A stretch of DNA of 64,000 nt from Reinekea marina (GCF_030409715.1 NZ_JAUFQI010000001.1:913001-977000), one strand, 5' to 3'. Counted from the first letter of the stretch, positions 27,454-37,650 are shown. Translations and numbers: made by a program. The notes: a model not told the origin generated them from the letters alone.

Positions 27454-27529
27454 ACCCGCAGCTCGAAGCCCGCAGCCTAAAACACTGATGTTATCTTACT
27501 TGCAGCTTGAAGCTTGCAGCTTGCAGCTT
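27454..27529. repeat. Partial fourth repeat copy and short GCAGCTT repeats
   Basis: From 27454 the sequence matches the first ~31 bases of the 354-bp unit (ACCCGCAGCTCGAAG to CTAAAACA), then diverges. At 27499-27529 there are overlapping copies of CTTGCAGCTT and CTTGAAGCTT. This marks the right edge of the array, next to the 3' end of the - strand oxidase gene. Confidence 0.75.
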
Positions 27530-27551
27530 ATAACCGTCCAATTAAAAAAAC

Positions 27552-28694
27552 CTAAAAACTCCCCGGTAACAAATGCTTTCGACCAATATTTCTAAGCTCC
27601 CTTTCGCCACACAATGCCATGGTGATATCGAGCTCTTTATGAACAATTTCTAAGGTTTTGGTCACGCCCTGTTCACCCATTGCGCCGAGACCGTATAAAA
27701 ATGGACGCCCGATGTAGGTGCCTTTTGCACCTAATGCAATGGCTTTGAGTACGTCTTGACCGCTTCGAATACCGCCGTCTACGTGCACTTCAATCTGGTC
27801 GCCGACAGCGTCGACGATATCTTTTAATTGCGAGATGGATGAAGGGGCACCGTCGAGCTGTCGGCCTCCATGATTCGAAACTATTATGGCGTCGGCCCCC
27901 GTTTCTTCAGCGAGCTTGGCATCTTCAGTATCTAAAATGCCTTTTAGAATTAATTTTCCGCCCCACTTTTTCTTGATCCATTCTACATCTTTCCAGTTCA
28001 GTTGAGGGTCAAACTGCTCGGCTGTCCAGCTAAAGAGTGAGTCCAGATTACTAACCCCTTCGGCGTGACCAATAATGTTACGAAACCCTTTTCGTTTAGT
28101 GGCTAGCATTCTCATAGCCCATAGAGGTTTCGCTGCAATTTGGGTTAAACCTTTGATCGATTTATAGGGTGCAGTTGATAAGCCATTGCGAACGTCTTTG
28201 TGGCGTTGGCCCAGTATTTGTAAATCGAGTGTGAGTACCAGTGCACTGCATTTTGCGGCTTTCGCCCGATCAATCAGGCTCTCTAAAAACCGCTTGTCTT
28301 TCATAACATACAATTGAAACCAAAATGGAGCTTGCGTGTGTTCGGCTACATCTTCAATAGAACAAATACTCATGGTTGACAGTGTGAAGGGGACGCCAAA
28401 CTTTTCAGCCGCTTTTGCCGCATGAATTTCACCATCGGCTCTTTGCATGCCCGCCAGCCCGGTGGGTGCCAGTGCAACTGGCATGAAGGTGTTATTGCCT
28501 ACCATGGGCATTGCTGTGGAGCGGTTTGTCATGTCAACGGCGACACGTTGGCGAAGTTTAATTTTTTGAAAGTCACTTTCGTTGGCTCTATAGGTTGATT
28601 CTGTCCAAGAACCAGAGTCGGCGTAGTCATAAAACATTCTTGGGACGCGCTTTTCTGCCAGTTTTCTTAAATCTTCAATCGTGCACACGGTCAT
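27552..28694 (-). CDS. lldD: FMN-dependent alpha-hydroxy-acid dehydrogenase, probably L-lactate dehydrogenase
   Basis: This 380-residue TIM-barrel flavoenzyme oxidises L-lactate or a related 2-hydroxy acid, usually passing electrons to the quinone pool. The catalytic His lies in SNHGGRQLDG, with the FMN/phosphate segments VHVDGGIRSGQDVLKA and GRPFLYGLGAMGEQG. The N-terminus (IEDLRKLAEKRVPRMFYDYADSGSWTE) matches the LldD/lactate cytochrome group. No lldP permease or lldR regulator is adjacent, so the exact substrate is less certain. The gene ends next to the tandem repeats. Confidence 0.82.
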   Translation of the reverse strand: MTVCTIEDLRKLAEKRVPRMFYDYADSGSWTESTYRANESDFQKIKLRQRVAVDMTNRSTAMPMVGNNTFMPVALAPTGLAGMQRADGEIHAAKAAEKFGVPFTLSTMSICSIEDVAEHTQAPFWFQLYVMKDKRFLESLIDRAKAAKCSALVLTLDLQILGQRHKDVRNGLSTAPYKSIKGLTQIAAKPLWAMRMLATKRKGFRNIIGHAEGVSNLDSLFSWTAEQFDPQLNWKDVEWIKKKWGGKLILKGILDTEDAKLAEETGADAIIVSNHGGRQLDGAPSSISQLKDIVDAVGDQIEVHVDGGIRSGQDVLKAIALGAKGTYIGRPFLYGLGAMGEQGVTKTLEIVHKELDITMALCGERELRNIGRKHLLPGSF

Positions 28695-28952
28695 TTCAAT
28701 GGCCTCGCTCTGTTGTTAGGTTGTCTTATCTTTAAAATCGCCTATTGGTTAATTTTTGGCAAATTGTTTCTATCATGTGCTCTCAACGGACTTGCTAAAT
28801 GGCTTGAAACCTTTGCATTTGCGGGCTCATTGGCTTTTGCAATTGGTCTTACCAATTCCTTTGTTGATGTTTTGAAGGTTAATTTGAACGGCGTTGTAGA
28901 ATTTTTTATCGCTTTGCAATAGGCTAATTTTATCTTTTCTTTAGGCTTTATT
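28695..28952. other. Intergenic region between divergent lldD and membrane coiled-coil gene
   Basis: These 258 bases must hold the promoters for the two flanking genes, but no strong -35/-10 pair stood out. A TTG-initiated frame at 28713-28922 on + lacks a ribosome site and is not called. Confidence 0.4.
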
Positions 28953-29735
28953 ATGAAAACGGCTTTGTTTGCAGTGTTTTTGATGCTTTTTTTAGCCACG
29001 GGCATCATTACTTTATTAGGATTGATCCATAAAGTTCGGATTGAAAAAACGTACTTGAACAAGTTGTTTTTTGCGTTGATATTAGAGCTTTCTGGGGCGG
29101 TGATCTATTTGTTTACTGAAACCGAGTTTTTTGAAGTCACTGCAACACCACCTACGCCTGTTTCAGAAATTCATTCTCTAGCGGATGAGCTGTCGCAGCG
29201 TTTTCCCGATGAGTCGGTGTCTTCAATCGAAGCAAGACTGCGCCTTTACGATGGTATAGAAAGCGCCCTAGAAGACTCGAATGCTGAAATAGATAAATTA
29301 TCGACAGAACTCAGTGTACTGGCGCAAGAGCAGATGAATTTGGAGCAAGAGCTGGAGTTGCGAGTTAACCAAATTAAATTGTTGAACAGCGAAATAAAAG
29401 CGCGCCAAGAGGCGATGGCAAAGCTAACAAAGTTAGAAAAGCAGTTCTTAGTGAAGATGGCGGAGCTTAACAGTCGGATTAGTGAGTGGGGTGCTTCGAT
29501 CAACTTTCGTTGGCAGCCAGAAGAGAAGCGTGAGGTAGCGCTGATGTTGCAAGAGGCATTCAAAGAAATTGGTTTTATGGAGGCGAATGAATTGCCCAAT
29601 GATGATCCGATGACGGCGCACGCTATTTTGGAGCGATACCAAAAGAAGAAACGTTTTAAAGAAGTCGGCTTTTTAACGCCTCAAGTGGTAGCGTTTATTG
29701 TTCAAGATTATTTATCGCCCGGTCTCGTTCGCTAA
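28953..29735 (+). CDS. Membrane protein with long coiled coil, function unknown
   Basis: This 260-residue protein has two N-terminal membrane helices (about 4-25 and 37-56, LFFALILELSGAVIYLF). A Pro-rich turn follows, then a heptad-rich coiled coil (about 95-185, rich in Glu, Leu, Lys and Gln, e.g. LEQELELRVNQIKLLNSEI). A compact C-terminal helical region (about 190-260) ends LTPQVVAFIVQDYLSPGLVR. No catalytic motif or family was recognised. A strong bidirectional terminator follows, so it is probably a single-gene unit, divergent from lldD. Confidence 0.7.
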   Translation: MKTALFAVFLMLFLATGIITLLGLIHKVRIEKTYLNKLFFALILELSGAVIYLFTETEFFEVTATPPTPVSEIHSLADELSQRFPDESVSSIEARLRLYDGIESALEDSNAEIDKLSTELSVLAQEQMNLEQELELRVNQIKLLNSEIKARQEAMAKLTKLEKQFLVKMAELNSRISEWGASINFRWQPEEKREVALMLQEAFKEIGFMEANELPNDDPMTAHAILERYQKKKRFKEVGFLTPQVVAFIVQDYLSPGLVR

Positions 29736-29757
29736 TAAATAGGCAATCTACAGCCAA

Positions 29758-29784
29758 AAAAAAACCAGCCGAGGCTGGTTTTTT
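29758..29784. terminator. Bidirectional intrinsic terminator
   Basis: AACCAGC (29763-29769) pairs with GCTGGTT (29774-29780) over a CGAG loop. Runs of A before and T after give a U-tract on both strands. It separates the coiled-coil gene from the convergent rpsT. Confidence 0.9.
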
Positions 29785-29799
29785 GCATTAGCTGTAAAA

Positions 29800-30069
29800 T
29801 TAAGCCGCTTTAAGCGCTTTAACTTTAGCATTTAGACGACTCATAGTACGACTCGCCTTGCCTTTGCTGATGATGCCTTTACGTGCCATGCCATCTAAAA
29901 CTGGCTGTGCCGTTAGAAGTGCTTTGTTTGCTTCTTCGTATTTGCCCGCTTCAATCTGAGCGACTACTTTTTTAACGTAGGTACGAACCATTGAACGCAT
30001 GCTTGCATTACGTGCGCGACGGACCACAGCCTGACGAGCGCGCTTACGAGAACCAGCAGAATTTGCCAC
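29800..30069 (-). CDS. rpsT: 30S ribosomal protein S20
   Basis: This 89-residue basic helical protein binds 16S rRNA early in 30S assembly. The sequence is a clear S20: ANSAGSRKRARQAVVRRARNAS near the N-terminus, SMVRTYVKKVVAQIEAGK in the middle, and GIISKGKASRTMSRL at the C-terminal side. The start codon is GTG with AAGGAG upstream; E. coli rpsT also uses a non-AUG start, tied to autoregulation. It has its own near-consensus promoter and is divergent from murJ, as in Pseudomonas. Confidence 0.97.
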   Translation of the reverse strand: MANSAGSRKRARQAVVRRARNASMRSMVRTYVKKVVAQIEAGKYEEANKALLTAQPVLDGMARKGIISKGKASRTMSRLNAKVKALKAA

Positions 30070-30118
30070 AGGATGCTCCTTAAGTATTTAGTGTTTGATG
30101 ATAAATTTCGAGGGCGCG

Positions 30119-30147
30119 ATTCTATTGATTCGCTATGCCAATGTCAA
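30119..30147 (-). promoter_or_regulatory. Near-consensus sigma-70 promoter for rpsT
   Basis: Read on the - strand, TTGACA (30147-30142) is followed by exactly 17 bases and TAGAAT (30124-30119). The implied transcript start is about 40 bases before the GTG of rpsT. This fits a strongly expressed ribosomal protein gene. Confidence 0.8.
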
Positions 30148-30294
30148 CGGAATCTACCAGTTATATGTTGCATTGTGTAATTTGACGGTGTTTTGCATCG
30201 TTTAGGCAGCCGGATACCAAGGGTGAGCAGCTTGCGGGATGATTACGTTCGCTAGTACACTTCGCGACGTGTTCCATTCTATGATATTTAATAA

Positions 30295-31842
30295 TTGAAT
30301 CAACCAGTAAAAAAATCTTTGCTTAAAAGCTCGGCTATTGTAGGCATTGCAACCATGTTGTCGCGCTTTTTAGGTTTGGCGCGCGATATTGTTTTTGCGG
30401 CGTTGTTTGGCACCGGTGGCGCGCAAGATGCCTTTATGGTGGCGTTTAAAGTCCCTAATTTCCTACGGCGGCTGTTTGCCGAAGGGGCATTTAATCAAGC
30501 ATTCATCCCTGTATTGTCTGAATATAAGCAAGCCGAAGGCGATGACAGCGTTCAAAAGCTGGTTACCGCTGTGCAAATATATTTAGGCGGTGTGGTTGGG
30601 CTGGTTACACTAATGGCGATGATTGGCTCGCCCGTTGTGGCATGGTTGTTTGCGGCGGGGTACCACGATGAGCCTGAAAAACTAGCCCTCGTATCAGATT
30701 TCCTAAAGCTCACTTTCCCGTATTTATGGTTTATATCGCTGACAGCACTTGGGTCTTCTGTGTTAAACAGTTATGGCCATTTCACGGCTCCAGCGCTTGC
30801 GCCTGTATTACTAAATATCTGTTTAATTGGCAGTGCACTGGTTCTGTCGCCTCTATTTGAAGTGCCTCAAACGGGCGTCGGTATAGGTGTTATTTTAGCG
30901 GGGCTTACTCAATTGCTTTTTATTATGCCTGCGCTCTATAAAACGGGTGTTTGGAAGCCTTTTAGTTGGCATCGACAGCACCCTGGCGTTAAGAAGATAC
31001 AGCTGCTTATGCTTCCAGCCTTATTTGGTGTGTCGGTGAGTCAGATCAACTTACTGCTCGACACTGTGCTGGCAACCTTTTTACAAGACGCCTCGGTAAG
31101 CTGGTTGTATTACTCCGATCGGTTGATGGAGTTGCCGTTAGGGATATTCGGAATCGCCATTGCGACAGTACTTCTACCCAGCCTGTCATCTTTACGCGGC
31201 GAGCATGATACGGGCAAATTTACATCAACACTGGCCTGGGCCATGGTGCTGGTGTTAATGCTGGGGCTTCCAGCGGCCGCCGCTTTATATGTATTGCCGA
31301 ATGAATTACTCACCCTTTTATTTCAAGTCGGAAAGTTCACCGTAGAAGATGTGGCGCAAAGTGCTTCGAGCTTAATGGCCTATGCCCTTGGCTTGCCTGC
31401 GTTTATGTTAATTAAAGTATTAGCACCGGCCTTTTTTGCTCGGCAAGATACCAAAACACCCGTAAAGGTGGGTATTCAGGCTATGGTGTGGAACATGGTT
31501 TTTAATCTCATACTGTTTTACCCGTTAGGGCATGTTGGTTTGGCATTGGCTACCTCATTGTCGGCTTGGTTGAACGCTGCCTTATTAGCGAAGCATTTGA
31601 AGAGTTTGGGGCAGTTACCCAGCCGTTCGTTGTTATTAAAACCTATTGCAAAGGTGGTGACTGCGACTATGGTCATGTCTGTGGTGTTATTGCTTGTGCT
31701 TCGGTTGCCCATGTTCATTATGCCTGAAGCGATTCTAGGGCGAATGGGCGTGGTGGCGTCTTTGATCGCCATGGGTGGTGGGTCGTATTTTGTCGCGCTT
31801 TATCTTTTGGGCGTGCGAGTAAAGCACTTACGCCACGCCTAG
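30295..31842 (+). CDS. murJ: Lipid II flippase MurJ
   Basis: This 515-residue MATE-like/MOP membrane protein with about 14 helices flips lipid II across the inner membrane for peptidoglycan synthesis. Family motifs include the N-terminal TMLSRFLGLARDIVFAALFGTG, AFKVPNFLRRLFAEGAFNQAFIPVL, and the central YSDRLMELPLGIFGIAIATVLLP. The chosen start is TTG at 30295, with a weak ribosome site. The first conserved residues begin soon after, so only a few residues are in doubt. It heads the run murJ - small hypothetical - ribF - ileS - fkpB - ispH. Confidence 0.94.
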   Translation: MNQPVKKSLLKSSAIVGIATMLSRFLGLARDIVFAALFGTGGAQDAFMVAFKVPNFLRRLFAEGAFNQAFIPVLSEYKQAEGDDSVQKLVTAVQIYLGGVVGLVTLMAMIGSPVVAWLFAAGYHDEPEKLALVSDFLKLTFPYLWFISLTALGSSVLNSYGHFTAPALAPVLLNICLIGSALVLSPLFEVPQTGVGIGVILAGLTQLLFIMPALYKTGVWKPFSWHRQHPGVKKIQLLMLPALFGVSVSQINLLLDTVLATFLQDASVSWLYYSDRLMELPLGIFGIAIATVLLPSLSSLRGEHDTGKFTSTLAWAMVLVLMLGLPAAAALYVLPNELLTLLFQVGKFTVEDVAQSASSLMAYALGLPAFMLIKVLAPAFFARQDTKTPVKVGIQAMVWNMVFNLILFYPLGHVGLALATSLSAWLNAALLAKHLKSLGQLPSRSLLLKPIAKVVTATMVMSVVLLLVLRLPMFIMPEAILGRMGVVASLIAMGGGSYFVALYLLGVRVKHLRHA

Positions 31843-31875
31843 CTTATTAAATTTATTTAACTTATAAGGTCTTAA

Positions 31876-32232
31876 ATGAATCTTTATATTTTTGCTGACA
31901 GTGATGAGCTGGAAGATTTTGCTGAACCCTTAGCCAGCAGTATTGCTGCTTGGGCCGAGCCTAAAACGAATTCAACCGCTGTTCATCGAGGAGAAGGTAC
32001 TGGCTTAGAGCCTGTTACTGATCGTGAAATTGAACTCGGCCTAGAGATTACGCTATCGAAGCCTGAAAAACTCAAAGAGCCGTTGAATTTCTTATACAAA
32101 TTAGCTCAAGAGCATAAGTGTGAGTTTGTGGTCGGTTTGATTGAAGAAAACGACTATCGAGATGTCTGTTATTTCGGTTTTGAAGAAGGTCGGCCCGATT
32201 TGTTTGAAATAGCGAATTATTTGTCTGTCTAA
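31876..32232 (+). CDS. Conserved hypothetical protein between murJ and ribF
   Basis: This 118-residue acidic soluble protein (MNLYIFADSDELEDFAEPLASSIAAW) contains a segment of alternating charge (DREIELGLEITLSKPEKL) and ends RPDLFEIANYLSV. There is no signal peptide, no membrane segment and no recognisable catalytic motif. It lies 33 bases after murJ and 82 bases before ribF in the same direction. I do not recognise the family. In Pseudomonas murJ is directly followed by ribF, so this is an added gene in the cluster. Confidence 0.68.
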   Translation: MNLYIFADSDELEDFAEPLASSIAAWAEPKTNSTAVHRGEGTGLEPVTDREIELGLEITLSKPEKLKEPLNFLYKLAQEHKCEFVVGLIEENDYRDVCYFGFEEGRPDLFEIANYLSV

Positions 32233-32314
32233 GAGTTATCAGGCCGCGTCAGTAAAAGACAATGCCTGATCTTTTCGGTATACTGCGCGACCGATTTCAT
32301 TAGACCGAAGACCC

Positions 32315-33247
32315 ATGCACGTCTCACGATTACCCGTAAATCCACTATCTGCAGCGGCCGTTACCATTGGAAGCTTTGACGGCGTTCATCTTGGGCACCA
32401 AAAAATCGTGTCTCGCCTAACACGTTATGCGCAATTGCATGGAATTAAGTCGGTTGTTGTTACGTTTGAGCCACAGCCAAAAGAACACATTAATCCTGCG
32501 ACCGCACCCGCGCGACTCTCTTCGTTAGCTGATAAGGCGCGACGATTAAAGGCGCTTGGGGTCGATCATCTTGTTGTACTGCCCTTTAACGAATCGTTGC
32601 GCACCCTAACCGCCGATGAATTTGTTCGCCAGATCTTGATAAAGCGTTTAAATACCCAATGGTTACAGGTGGGTGACGATTTTAGGTTTGGTGCAGATCG
32701 TAAAGGCGATAGCCAGTTTTTAACGCAGTACGATTTCGACGTTTACGAAATGACCTCGCATTGCGCTAAAGATGGTGGGCGCATCAGCAGCACTCGAATT
32801 CGAGATGCGCTAAGCCAAGCTGATTTTAAATTAGCCGAAGAAATGCTGGGCGAGCCATATTCGCTCTCTGGTCGTGTAATCTATGGCAGGCAAATTGGCC
32901 GAACCATCGGTGTGCCTACCGCTAACATGCTACTGTCACACAGCAAATTAGCAACACAGGGTGTGTTTGCGGTTCAGACCACCATTGATGGAAAGTCTTA
33001 TCAAGGTGTGGCGAATTTAGGACCTAAGCCCACGGTGGGGGATACCCGAAATTGGCTTGAAAGCCACCTATTTGATTTTAATGGCGAGATTTATGGCGCC
33101 CGCATCACTGTTGCACTCGTTAAACGGCTGCGCGGTGTTCAAACTTTTGATAATCTTGATGCCCTGAAACAACAAATTCAGAACGATATTGATGCCGCGA
33201 AGGCTTATTTTTCGCAACCAACGGAAGTGAATCTCACAAATGACTGA
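32315..33247 (+). CDS. ribF: Bifunctional riboflavin kinase / FAD synthetase
   Basis: This 310-residue enzyme makes FMN and then FAD from riboflavin. The N-terminal FAD synthetase domain shows the nucleotidyltransferase motif [16 protein letters not shown] and the later [10 protein letters not shown]. The C-terminal kinase domain (about 185-305) carries [20 protein letters not shown] and [12 protein letters not shown]. It overlaps ileS by 8 bases, so the two are translationally coupled, the standard order in gammaproteobacteria. It uses the product of the rib genes at 23-26 kb. Confidence 0.96.
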   Translation: MHVSRLPVNPLSAAAVTIGSFDGVHLGHQKIVSRLTRYAQLHGIKSVVVTFEPQPKEHINPATAPARLSSLADKARRLKALGVDHLVVLPFNESLRTLTADEFVRQILIKRLNTQWLQVGDDFRFGADRKGDSQFLTQYDFDVYEMTSHCAKDGGRISSTRIRDALSQADFKLAEEMLGEPYSLSGRVIYGRQIGRTIGVPTANMLLSHSKLATQGVFAVQTTIDGKSYQGVANLGPKPTVGDTRNWLESHLFDFNGEIYGARITVALVKRLRGVQTFDNLDALKQQIQNDIDAAKAYFSQPTEVNLTND

Positions 33248-36059
33248 TTACAAAGCCACATTAAACTTGCCGCACACCGATTTTCCGATGCGCGGAGACC
33301 TAGCGAAACGCGAACCGAAGATGCTGCAAAATTGGGAAACCAACGGTATTTACCAGCAGATTCGCGCTGCCAGTGAAGGTCGTAAAAAGTTTATTTTGCA
33401 TGATGGCCCTCCCTACGCAAATGGGTCGCTTCACCTTGGTCACGCGTTCAATAAAATTTTAAAAGATATGATCATCAAGTCTAAAAGCTTGATCGGTTTT
33501 GATGCCCCATACGTACCAGGCTGGGATTGTCACGGCTTGCCAATTGAACACAAAGTTGAAGGCAAAATCGGTCGTGCTGGCGATAAAGTTGATTTTAAAG
33601 AGTTCCGTGCAGAGTGTCGGCGTTACGCGCATACGCAAGTAGACGGACAACGCGAAGAATTTAAGCGCATGGGTGTGTTTGGTGATTGGGCCAACCCATA
33701 CTTAACGATGAACTTCGAAACTGAAGCCAACATCATACGAGCGTTGGGTAAGATCGCCGAAAGCGGTCACTTAGTGCGTGGTTATAAACCCGTGTATTGG
33801 AGTGTTGTTGGTGGTTCGGCATTGGCTGAAGCCGAAGTTGAATATCAAGATAAAACCTCATTCAGCATTGATGTGGCCTACCCTGCAAAAGATGACGGCG
33901 CATTGCTAAAGGCTATTGGCACCGATAAAGGTGAAGGCGCTGTGCAAGCCGTGATCTGGACGACCACTCCTTGGACGTTGCCCGCATCATTGGCCATTTC
34001 AGTTGGTGAAGAGGTTGATTACGTTTTATTACAAACCAACGTAAATGGTAAGCCAACACGTTTGGTTGTTGCCGAGGCGTTATTGGAAGCCTTTTTAGAG
34101 CGTACTGAATTAGACAATTTAGGTGTACTTGCTCACTTCCAAGGTGAAGTGTTGGATAAGCAAGTATTCACTCACCCATTCTATGATCGTGAAATACCTG
34201 CTTTATTAGGTGACCATGTCACGACTGATGCGGGTACAGGTTGCGTACACACCGCACCCGATCACGGTATGGAAGATTTCGTGGTTTGTAACAAATACGG
34301 CATCGAAACCATCAATCCGCTCGATGACAAAGGCATTTATCGCGCCAATGTAGAGTTATTCGCAGGTCAACATGTGTATAAAGTGGACCCTGTTGTGATT
34401 GAAACGGTCAAAGAAAAAGGCCAGCTATTAAGTGAGTCTAAGCTACGCCACAGTTATGCCCATTGCTGGCGCACTAAAACACCGTTGATCTACCGTGCAA
34501 CACCGCAGTGGTTTATCAGCATGGAAGGCAATGGCTTAAAAGACCAAGCCATGGAAGCCATTAAAGGTGTTCGTTGGGTGCCGGGTTGGGGACAAAATCG
34601 AATCGAAGCCATGGTTGGGCAATCACCCGATTGGTGTATCTCGCGCCAGCGTACTTGGGGCACACCCATAACCTTTGTTATCCACAAAGAAACCGGTGAG
34701 TTGCACCCAGAGCTACCAAAAATAATCGAAGCCGTTGCCCAAGAAGTCGAAAAAGTGGGTATGGATGCTTGGTATGATTTTGATCTATCTACGGTGATCA
34801 GTGATGCCGACCAATACGAAAAAACATCCGATACATTAGATGTGTGGTTCGATTCTGGCGTTACACACTCTACCGTTTTAGAAAAGCGTGAAGAGCTTGG
34901 CCAATACCCGGCTGATATGTACTTAGAAGGGTCAGATCAGCACCGTGGATGGTTCCAATCGTCACTAAAAACAGCCGTTGCTATCAACGGTACCGCTCCC
35001 TATAAGCAAGTACTTACTCACGGTTTCGTTGTTGATGAGAAAGGCTACAAAATGTCTAAATCTCTTGGCAATGGCATGGAGCCGCAGGAAGTCTTTAACC
35101 AGTTTGGTGCCGACATTTTGCGTTTATGGGTGGCTTCTACCGATTACTCGGGCGATATGGCTTTCTCGAAAGATATTTTAAAGCGCACCGCCGATTCCTA
35201 TCGTCGTATCCGTAATACGGCGCGATTCATGGTGTCTAACCTTAATGGCTTTGACCCTGCTACCAACAGCGTAGCAGTCGAAGACATGTTGGCGATTGAT
35301 AAGTGGGCGTTAGATCGTGCCTTAACGGTACAGAATGAATTGGCCGATTTGCTAGATAACTACCACTTTGTTCAAGCAGTGCAAAAAATCCACCACTTCT
35401 GTGCCATTGATATGGGTGGTTTCTACTTAGACATCATTAAAGATCGTCAGTACACCACACAAGAAGATTCATTGGCGCGTCGCTCAGCACAAACGGCGAT
35501 GTACCATGTGTTGCAAGCCATGGTCCGTTGGATTGCGCCAATCTTGAGCTTTACCGCAGAAGAGTTATGGCCATTTATTCCTGGTCAAGATAAAGCCACG
35601 GTGTTTACCGAAACCTTGTATACCGGGCTAAGCGCGTTTAAAGCTGATGAAGCGTTAGACGCTGGCTATTGGCAGCAAGTTCAACAGGCCAAAATTGGTG
35701 TGAACAAGGTGTTGGAAGAGGCGCGTAAAGAAGGCGTGATAGGCGGCTCGTTAACGGCCGAAGTGACGTTGTTCTGTGAGCCTGAGTTGTTGGCGGCATT
35801 AAGTAAACTGGGTGATGAATTACGATTCGTGACGCTCACCAGTGGCGCGCAGCTCGCTCCATTAGACAGCGCAACCGACACCGCATTAGAAACTGAATTA
35901 GCCGGATTAAAAGTGCAGGTTGTTAAATCGGCCCATGAAAAGTGTGGCCGCTGCTGGCACCAGCGTGAAGATGTGGGGTCGAATGAAGACCACCCTGAAT
36001 TATGTGGCCGCTGTGTTGATAACGTAGCAGGTTCAGGTGAAGTACGCCATTTCGCTTAG
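33240..36059 (+). CDS. ileS: Isoleucyl-tRNA synthetase
   Basis: This 939-residue class I synthetase charges tRNA-Ile. The HIGH-type motif is in [16 protein letters not shown] near residue 60, and KMSKS lies near 604. Other features are the CP1 editing-domain segments [11 protein letters not shown] and [14 protein letters not shown]-terminal zinc finger with two CxxC pairs (CGRCWHQ...CGRC) is typical of the bacterial type 1 enzyme. Length is normal. The next gene is fkpB, not lspA, which normally follows ileS. Confidence 0.97.
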   Translation: MTDYKATLNLPHTDFPMRGDLAKREPKMLQNWETNGIYQQIRAASEGRKKFILHDGPPYANGSLHLGHAFNKILKDMIIKSKSLIGFDAPYVPGWDCHGLPIEHKVEGKIGRAGDKVDFKEFRAECRRYAHTQVDGQREEFKRMGVFGDWANPYLTMNFETEANIIRALGKIAESGHLVRGYKPVYWSVVGGSALAEAEVEYQDKTSFSIDVAYPAKDDGALLKAIGTDKGEGAVQAVIWTTTPWTLPASLAISVGEEVDYVLLQTNVNGKPTRLVVAEALLEAFLERTELDNLGVLAHFQGEVLDKQVFTHPFYDREIPALLGDHVTTDAGTGCVHTAPDHGMEDFVVCNKYGIETINPLDDKGIYRANVELFAGQHVYKVDPVVIETVKEKGQLLSESKLRHSYAHCWRTKTPLIYRATPQWFISMEGNGLKDQAMEAIKGVRWVPGWGQNRIEAMVGQSPDWCISRQRTWGTPITFVIHKETGELHPELPKIIEAVAQEVEKVGMDAWYDFDLSTVISDADQYEKTSDTLDVWFDSGVTHSTVLEKREELGQYPADMYLEGSDQHRGWFQSSLKTAVAINGTAPYKQVLTHGFVVDEKGYKMSKSLGNGMEPQEVFNQFGADILRLWVASTDYSGDMAFSKDILKRTADSYRRIRNTARFMVSNLNGFDPATNSVAVEDMLAIDKWALDRALTVQNELADLLDNYHFVQAVQKIHHFCAIDMGGFYLDIIKDRQYTTQEDSLARRSAQTAMYHVLQAMVRWIAPILSFTAEELWPFIPGQDKATVFTETLYTGLSAFKADEALDAGYWQQVQQAKIGVNKVLEEARKEGVIGGSLTAEVTLFCEPELLAALSKLGDELRFVTLTSGAQLAPLDSATDTALETELAGLKVQVVKSAHEKCGRCWHQREDVGSNEDHPELCGRCVDNVAGSGEVRHFA

Positions 36060-36112
36060 TTTATTATTAAAAGTGGTGCTCATTCGAGGCGCCGCTTTTC
36101 TGATTATATTGG

Positions 36113-36565
36113 ATGTTTTATATGCAAGTTCACGATCATTCGAAAGTAACGTTACATTTTTCATTGAATTTAGAAGATGGCCAAACGGTCGACAGTACCT
36201 ACGAAGCCGATCCAGCAACTCTGAGTATTGGTGATGGTAGCCTTCCTGAAGGCTTTGAAAAGCATTTATTAGGCATGGCCGCCGGTGAAACCAAAGCCGT
36301 AGTAGTGCCACCTGAAGAAGCTTTTGGTCAACCCAACCCAGCGAACATTCAGCGCTTTAAAAAAGAACAGTTTGCGCAAACAGGTGAGCTTGAAATAGGC
36401 ATGATGATGTCGTTTAAAGATGCCGGTGATAACGAACTTCCGGGAATGATCAGTGAAATTAACGGCGATGTAGTTATGGTCGATTTCAATCATCCGTTGG
36501 CCGGCAAACCGTTGAATTTTAAAGTGGATGTAATTGCCGTAGAGGATGCTAACGGTGGACATTAA
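36113..36565 (+). CDS. fkpB: FKBP-type peptidyl-prolyl cis-trans isomerase FkpB (SlpA)
   Basis: This FKBP/SlyD-like prolyl isomerase is 150 residues from the first ATG. Conserved stretches are [33 protein letters not shown], and the C-terminal [21 protein letters not shown]. An in-frame ATG at 36122 (MQVHDHSK) has GGATG six bases upstream and may be the true start. It lies 53 bases after ileS, and its 3' end overlaps ispH. The fkpB-ispH pair follows the usual gammaproteobacterial order. Confidence 0.93.
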   Translation: MFYMQVHDHSKVTLHFSLNLEDGQTVDSTYEADPATLSIGDGSLPEGFEKHLLGMAAGETKAVVVPPEEAFGQPNPANIQRFKKEQFAQTGELEIGMMMSFKDAGDNELPGMISEINGDVVMVDFNHPLAGKPLNFKVDVIAVEDANGGH

Positions 36566-37502
36566 GCTCGCCAACCCACGTGGCTTTTGTGCCGGCGTAG
36601 ATCGCGCCATTGATATTGTAAACCGCGCATTAGAGGTGCACGGAGCGCCACTTTATGTTCGCCACGAAGTAGTGCATAACAAGTTTGTTGTAGAAGACTT
36701 AAAAAGCCGTGGCGCTATTTTTGTCGATGAGCTTGAAGAAGTGCCTGACGATAATTGGGTGATTTTTTCCGCGCACGGTGTATCACAAGCGGTTCGCAAA
36801 GAAGCCGAAGCGCGTGGTTTGAGAGTTTATGACGCTACTTGCCCTTTGGTGACCAAGGTGCACCTTGAGGTAACCCGTTACTCAAATGATGGTATGGAGT
36901 GCATTCTGATTGGTCACCGTGGCCACCCAGAAGTAGAAGGCACCATGGGTCAGTTTGATGAAAAAAATGGCGGCCAAATTTATTTAGTCGAAGATGAAGA
37001 AGATGTGGCCTCGTTAACCGTCGCAAACCCAAATAAGTTGGCTTATGTGACCCAAACGACGCTGTCGATGGATGACACGGCGAAAATTATCGATGCCCTA
37101 AGGGTTAAGTTTCCGAACATTCAAGGCCCAAGAAAAGACGATATTTGCTATGCCACTCAAAATCGCCAAGATGCGGTGAAAGTGCTGGCCAATGAATGCG
37201 ATGTGGTCATCGTTGTGGGCTCTCCAAACTCATCTAACAGTAACCGTTTGCGAGAGCTTGCCGAGCGTATGGGTTGTCAGGCTTACCTGGTCGATACCGT
37301 TGAACAGTTAGAGGCGAAGTGGTTCGATAATGCGACTCGCATTGGCGTAACTGCGGGTGCATCGGCTCCAGATATATTGGTGAAACAAGTGATCGAAGGC
37401 TTAGTCTCTATGGGGGCTGATTCACCGATCGAGCTTGATGGCGTAGAAGAAAACATTACCTTTTCTATTCCCAAAGAACTGCGTTTAAACCCAATAGATT
37501 AG
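36555..37502 (+). CDS. ispH: 4-hydroxy-3-methylbut-2-enyl diphosphate reductase
   Basis: This [4Fe-4S] enzyme performs the last step of the MEP isoprenoid pathway, giving IPP and DMAPP. The three cluster cysteines are in [20 protein letters not shown] and [16 protein letters not shown] [10 protein letters not shown]. The catalytic motif HEVVHN and the VAYVTQT-type segment ([10 protein letters not shown]) are present. I chose GTG at 36555 ([11 protein letters not shown]) because GAGGA sits about nine bases upstream and the protein then starts like other IspH. An in-frame ATG at 36546 would add three residues. Either start overlaps fkpB. Confidence 0.95.
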   Translation: MDIKLANPRGFCAGVDRAIDIVNRALEVHGAPLYVRHEVVHNKFVVEDLKSRGAIFVDELEEVPDDNWVIFSAHGVSQAVRKEAEARGLRVYDATCPLVTKVHLEVTRYSNDGMECILIGHRGHPEVEGTMGQFDEKNGGQIYLVEDEEDVASLTVANPNKLAYVTQTTLSMDDTAKIIDALRVKFPNIQGPRKDDICYATQNRQDAVKVLANECDVVIVVGSPNSSNSNRLRELAERMGCQAYLVDTVEQLEAKWFDNATRIGVTAGASAPDILVKQVIEGLVSMGADSPIELDGVEENITFSIPKELRLNPID

Positions 37503-37573
37503 TCATCTACAACGCTAATCTATGACCTAGTTAGCAAAACCTCCCAGCTAAGTACCACTTATCAGATAGAACA

Positions 37574-37598
37574 GACCGCTCATCCACTTGGGCGGTTA
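37574..37598 (+). terminator. Weak hairpin between ispH and fimU
   Basis: ACCGC (37575-37579) can pair with GCGGT (37592-37596), followed by a T-rich TACTCTT. The stem is short, so this may or may not separate the ileS-ispH unit from the pilin genes. Confidence 0.3.
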
Positions 37599-37650
37599 CT
37601 CTTCAGAATGACGCCTACAATGCATGTATATAAAAATCTGAGAGGCATGT

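Noticed and set aside
26392-27484. CRISPR array
   Set aside because: Units are 354 bp, tandem with no unique spacers, and there are no cas genes.
28713-28922. 69-codon hydrophobic + strand frame upstream of the coiled-coil gene
   Set aside because: TTG start with no ribosome site, low-complexity hydrophobic translation, and it occupies the likely promoter region of two divergent genes.
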